A stretch of 64,000 nt of DNA from assembly GCA_905147135.1 (NCBI GenBank), contig LR990041.1, forward strand, positions 15,437,907-15,501,906, read 5' to 3'. The DNA is from Blastobasis lacticolella (taxonomy: Eukaryota; Arthropoda; Insecta; Lepidoptera; Blastobasidae). Under the pieces are notes generated by a model. The model ran no database searches. It was given only the letters and a program-made list of their open reading frames with translations, and was not told the origin of the DNA. Positions 59,201 to 64,000 of this stretch are shown here, in pieces (within the stretch, counting starts at the first letter, position 1; each line of letters opens with the position of its first letter). Both the position numbers and the translations under genes were made by a program.

Positions 59201-62200
59201 TACAACAGCTTCTATTACGACAAATTAGAAAGAAATAAGTTTAAACGGCAAGGTTGGCTCTCACATATCTTTAAAAATAAGTGTTTATTGTATGGTGGTA
59301 CTGAACCGGTTACTTCAAATGAAATCTGAGCATTTGGCAAGTTGACTTGAAGAATAGTTGTTTATTATCAGCTAGAGTAATATTAGAAGTGTACTTGTAA
59401 AAGCAGTTTTAGTTTCGTTACTAACCATGTTCTCATTTCAAAAAGCTGCTAGTACTGCTACAAATTAATCAAATTATTTTCTACACTTTTTGCGCTATCT
59501 CTACTTTGGCTTTAATCAATTAATTTAATGAGATTGATGGATGCGTATAGAGAAAATTGATAGCAGTTGTATGAAATTATGAACTCGATGCGTTGAGACT
59601 GAGCAGAGTGATGGTCTTAAAAATACGGTATAGAGTATATACATTTGCGAAGCCGAGGCCAGTCGCTAGACTATTTTAAAGGGCTATTGGATAAACACAT
59701 TATGTTAAACTCCGGTTTTCTACCATTGGTGGTCCCCTTATTCGCCCTATATATTTTACGTAACGTCCTATATGGTTTAGGACGCATAAGCCTTTGTGTG
59801 GGGCTTTATGTCGTCGTAAAGCGAGCTGTCTGCCAGCACACATATCATGCTCACCTTAGCAATGAGATATAGGACCGTAAATGCCTTTTATTTCACCTGT
59901 CTCCCAAGGACGAGGTTTTTTCAGAATCACCCTCAGAAATTACGTCCGCACTTAACGATATTAAACTTTGACGTAAACTCCTGACTGTCGTCAATTATTT
60001 TAAAAGCGACGACCAAGCCACGTGAAGCGTTATTACTTCAATAAAATATGAGAAATGCGTCGGTAGAGCCGTACAGGCAGGTGTTGTGGGAGCTCCAGAA
60101 TATTGGTTAGACTAATAAAATTATTTCACCAATAACTTTTTCACACCCATTTTTCTCCCTTTTGTTCGGCTTCGCGAGACACAGGCCCTAACTCACGCCT
60201 AAAGCAACCAGTATCAATTTATTATCTATTAACTTCTCCATTGCGTAAAATAGTGAGTAGCATTCCCTCCACGTACCTCCAATGTTTACATTTACGAATC
60301 TCGCCTTCACTTTCCGTTTCCGTCCCGTTTTGGCCCCGGCCGCCCTGCTCCTTGCCAGGACATTTTCTATATAAACAAATAGGTAGGCCAATGTCTTCAA
60401 AACTTTCGCTCTTTGGCGTGGCGCCAACGACCTGCCTTGCCAAATCGCCGTTGACTTTCGAAAACACGGAATAAAATATATATTTATACGATGGTTCAAA
60501 TGGCTTTTGGCTGGATCGTATCCCGATTATTTCACCAATATTTAGCAATGGTTGGATAGTATTGTTTCACAAAACATAAGAGTAAAATGATTTGAATATC
60601 ATCTCGTATGAACAATTCATTTTCAAATTTACTCACTCGCAATAACGAGTATAAAAATAATGATTTTTGGCGAATTAAGGCATGAAATACTTTGACAGGA
60701 ATATAAACAATTTGATGTTAAAGCTGATATTACAATATCAATAACGTACAGTACAGATGAATAAAAATACCCTACTGTATCGTTCGGCTCGCTCTCGTTC
60801 AACCCGAATTGAAGCCCTTGTCCAGACGTTGATTAAGCGGGAGGGGTCGAATCCTCACGTACACGTAGTATATCTTTATCTGGCGCTCAGAACTGTTTTA
60901 TGGTATCCTCGCCCGAAGTTGCTGGGTGTTCTACTAAGTTACCCCCAATACTTGCATCGCGGTCGCTCGTCAAACAGTGTGTGCACTTTTACGACTCGCC
61001 TAGTTTGTTTGCAAATTGAGCAATTTGTGTATTATCTTTCAGTTCGTGAGCTGACTGCGACTACAAAGTGGCGCGAAGGTACGGGAATACGAGTTTAGTT
61101 TTATGTTGTTTGTTTTGATTCCCCTCTAAACGCGGTTTGGGTCTCTAATTCATGAATCCAATACAATACGTCCCCTTTAATCATGCAAAGGCTGAGATTC
61201 TGTAACAAATTGCCTTATAAAATACGGCGTCCTTTAAGTCTTACAACAGCTATCAAAGCTACTTAGTTGCCCTGTCTTTAAAGCAGTGTGTCCCTCAAAT
61301 TTACAAGGTTTATTACCTACGTGACGGTGTAAGATCGGTTCCCTTCCTCCTGCGTGAAGACTCCTCCACTCGTGTTATTTGGGATTACATTATAATCAGA
61401 TCCGTGGATTATCATGGGATCATGTTTCTTTGGCTCGAAGCAACGTAGTTTGACGTTCATTTGGGCTGATCCCAAACACAGTGATCCCTTAATTAAAACA
61501 TAGACTGTTACCGGTGAAACTAGGGAGGTTTGATGAGACACAGCACTTGAGGTAATTGTTTGCTTGTGTATTGTATTAATATTAGCATAGGGTGTGCCAT
61601 TATTGTTCACCACCGCCATATAACAAGAGACCGAGGCAGTATGGAATAATGAAATTAATATGTTTGATATGCGTAGGTATTGTGCGTGTTTCTTGTGCAA
61701 TTAAATTTTATTTCGTGCTTCATCGATTGTAGAGTATATTTTGTGTAAAAATAGGTTCCTCTATAAATGACACAACCATAAAACGTTCAGCGCTTTGCGC
61801 TCGCAATAACTACAACGGCCAATCAAATGGTATCGTTTGTATGCAGAGGAAGCATATTTTTACAACTTTTGCGTTTTATAAAACTGCTAATAAAATTATA
61901 TGGTGCCAATGCTCGTGCTCACAGAGCATTTACGTTATTATATTTGTTTATATTCGTTTTTTTTTGTATAAAACCATACATTTTATTTTCATTCCCATTT
62001 TAGACAAAATGTAGTGATTAATGGCAATGCCAACTCGACACTTTTAATATGGCAATAATTTTTTCAGTACTATTTATTGTGTCATCTTCAGTCATATAAA
62101 TGAATATAAAGTTATGTTACATAATATTTATGACCTATTTCACGAAATACAAGCACATCAACACCCCGACCACAGGCCCACAGCCCAACTCTTGTGACAA

Positions 62201-64000
62201 GCAAGACGGAATAAGCAATAACGACTCACATAAATGTAAGTTTTACTCTCGTCTTATTGCTCATAAATGCACATAATAACAGAACGTCGTCGTCAGAGCA
62301 CGTTATAATATTGTACTGTGAAATACTTTTTTATTACGAATATTCTATAAGCGTCAAATAACAATTTGTTAAGGAAACTACTTTGCTTTTATTTGGGTTT
62401 TGGATTTACTTTAGCTATTGTACTGAAATAATGGTATCTATGCCATTGTATGGATATATGTGTCACGGTACCCGTGCCGCGTAGAGCTCTCCGTACAGCA
62501 TAAAAAACACGCGGTTCCTTCACCCTTTTATCATTCGCATTCAGAAATTGCGAGTGGATGTGAGTTTAGGAGTTTACGACGCAGCCACCATTCAGTTTAG
62601 GAGCGTCCGTATAAAATTATCGCCCCTTTGTCCCCGCAATGTAGATGACATATGAACACATAAAGCCGCGGGAAATAACAATGATATGGCCACGAAATTA
62701 ACGCGTTATATTTATTTAATATTGGAACACGCACATTCTTTTTCAGCTACGTTTATTTTGGGGCGGGATTTTATGAAGCATGTACGAGTACCTTTATGTT
62801 GTAAGATTTTGGAGTTGGTGTAAACAAACTAATATGGGCTATTTCAAACTCAAAACTTGAGTAGGGCTATCCTTCCAAAATTAGATACAGTTTCGGTACA
62901 GTTACCGTGTCGCCACTGTTTTCTCCCTTGTAGTCGAATTAGAAGGGGCTCATTAGCTGTTCGTGTGTTCAACGTAACCTTATTATAATATTAAATTCAT
63001 TCATCACCACTCATTTCTTCTACTAGAGAAATTGCTGATGGCGGCCTCCTGTTTTCGATCAAATTATACGGAAGGCTCGCGCGTTTATGTGGCTGGCGAA
63101 TTTCGTCGAAAATGCGCGTTAGGACTGAAATGGAAAATAGATTTGCCGAGCGAGAGTGAAGGGGACGGCGAGCGTGAAATTCGCCACGGAATGTTAAGTG
63201 AGTTAAATCTCCAAATAAAAGGTGGGCCGTGCAGTCAGCAGCCGAGTGCTGACTCGAGCGCGCTATGGTAATGAAGTTGTGACTTTGGGCCTAGTCACTG
63301 TCTCCACGCCGGTGCGAACAACTCGTTATCTCGGCGCAGATCTAAATGTAAGGGGCTTGTTCCTCCGAGCGATCTCGGTAAGTGGGCACGCCAGATTGTT
63401 TACCCCGATAACAAGCTACGGGCTTGTTTTAAACTAATAAATGTTTAATCCGCACGGCTCAGACACGTACAAGTTCTATTTCAATTTCTCAAGTTTCCAT
63501 ATAAATTTCATCGACAATTAAACGTTAAACAAAACTGGAGGTACCTAATATTGAACTTGTGGAAGAGCACAAGTTGATTACTGAAAGCTAAATTCAGTTT
63601 TGGGGTATCTTCTGCTGATAGTGCCGATGAGCTCGAGTGTCTGGGTTTTGAACCATGTCTTGATTCGTTATTGACGTCGATCACTCACTAAATATTAGTA
63701 CTAGACACTAAAACACAGTAGGTATTACATGAAGTTCGAGTTTAGTCAAGAGGAATATTTAAATAGGGTGTGGTACATCATAATATAACGTTCTATTAGT
63801 AGATATTAGCATATAGAATTAGATAGCATATAGATTAGTAATTTTAGAAATCAATCTTAATAAATTACTGCCTAGTAATATACCTACCACCTACCTATTA
63901 ATAATATTACTTGAATTCCCTTATAAACCTATCTAAAACATTTTATGTAATTCCAGTGAAGGTTATTCAGTTACACAAAAACTCAAATGAATAGAAAACT
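56294..64000. other. No gene recognised
   Basis: About 7.7 kb without a supported gene or a clear repeat. The text at 56390-56450 (CTCATTCCACAGTCGAAATG) resembles a common repeat from memory. Several frames of 70-127 codons (58292-58666, 60757-61098, 61317-61700 minus, 63032-63271) have no recognisable domain. Confidence 0.4.

Noticed and set aside
63032..63271. 79-codon open frame near the window end
   Set aside because: No recognisable motif and overlaps another unrelated frame.

Overview
The window looks like nuclear DNA of a moth or butterfly (Lepidoptera). It is AT-rich, full of the short words GTAGGTA and TACCTA that are typical of lepidopteran non-coding DNA, and littered with short, decayed copies of SINEs, non-LTR retrotransposons (Jockey-like and RTE-like) and small DNA transposons. 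There is no bacterial-style gene packing. Almost all open frames are short, lack recognisable domains and look like chance frames in non-coding DNA.

Only one convincing host-gene segment was found: an 80-nt internal exon on the minus strand at 31055-31134. It encodes the RNP1 half of the second RNA-recognition motif of a CELF/Bruno protein, closest from memory to the CELF3-6 / insect bru3 group, and it has a good acceptor and donor. No neighbouring CELF exon was seen within 31 kb on one side or 33 kb on the other. The simplest reading is that most or all of the window is two very long introns of that gene, filled with repeats.

Layout. 0.9-1.9 kb: a SINE interrupted by an 801-bp hAT-like non-autonomous transposon with an 8-bp target duplication, then a LINE 3' tail. 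2.5-4.3 kb: an inverted-repeat element, a tRNA-Gly-derived SINE, and a broken Jockey-like reverse transcriptase (minus strand) meeting the SINE tail to tail. 5.0-5.4 kb: two fragments of a second SINE family. 7.7-24.8 kb: mostly featureless DNA with further SINE and dispersed-repeat copies, a full-length SINE with 19-bp target duplications (17.76-18.12 kb), several strong hairpins, and an RTE reverse-transcriptase remnant (21.9-22.3 kb). 27.35-27.94 kb: an internally deleted Jockey-like LINE that still has an open frame across the deletion. 29.2-29.7 kb: a 64-bp-period tandem duplication next to a 50-bp-arm foldback element. 31.06-31.13 kb: the CELF exon. 35.1-35.8 kb: a SINE with 17-bp target duplications carrying a LINE 3' fragment inside it. 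36-64 kb: dispersed repeats, two more tRNA-Gly SINEs (46.6 and 50.1 kb), RTE fragments (51.2-51.8 and 56.2 kb), and long stretches without recognisable features.

Family assignments come from sequence motifs read by eye and from memory of the families. No database search was possible. I saw no genuinely new multi-gene system; the most notable things are the exon, the nested transposon insertions with readable target duplications, and the hairpins.
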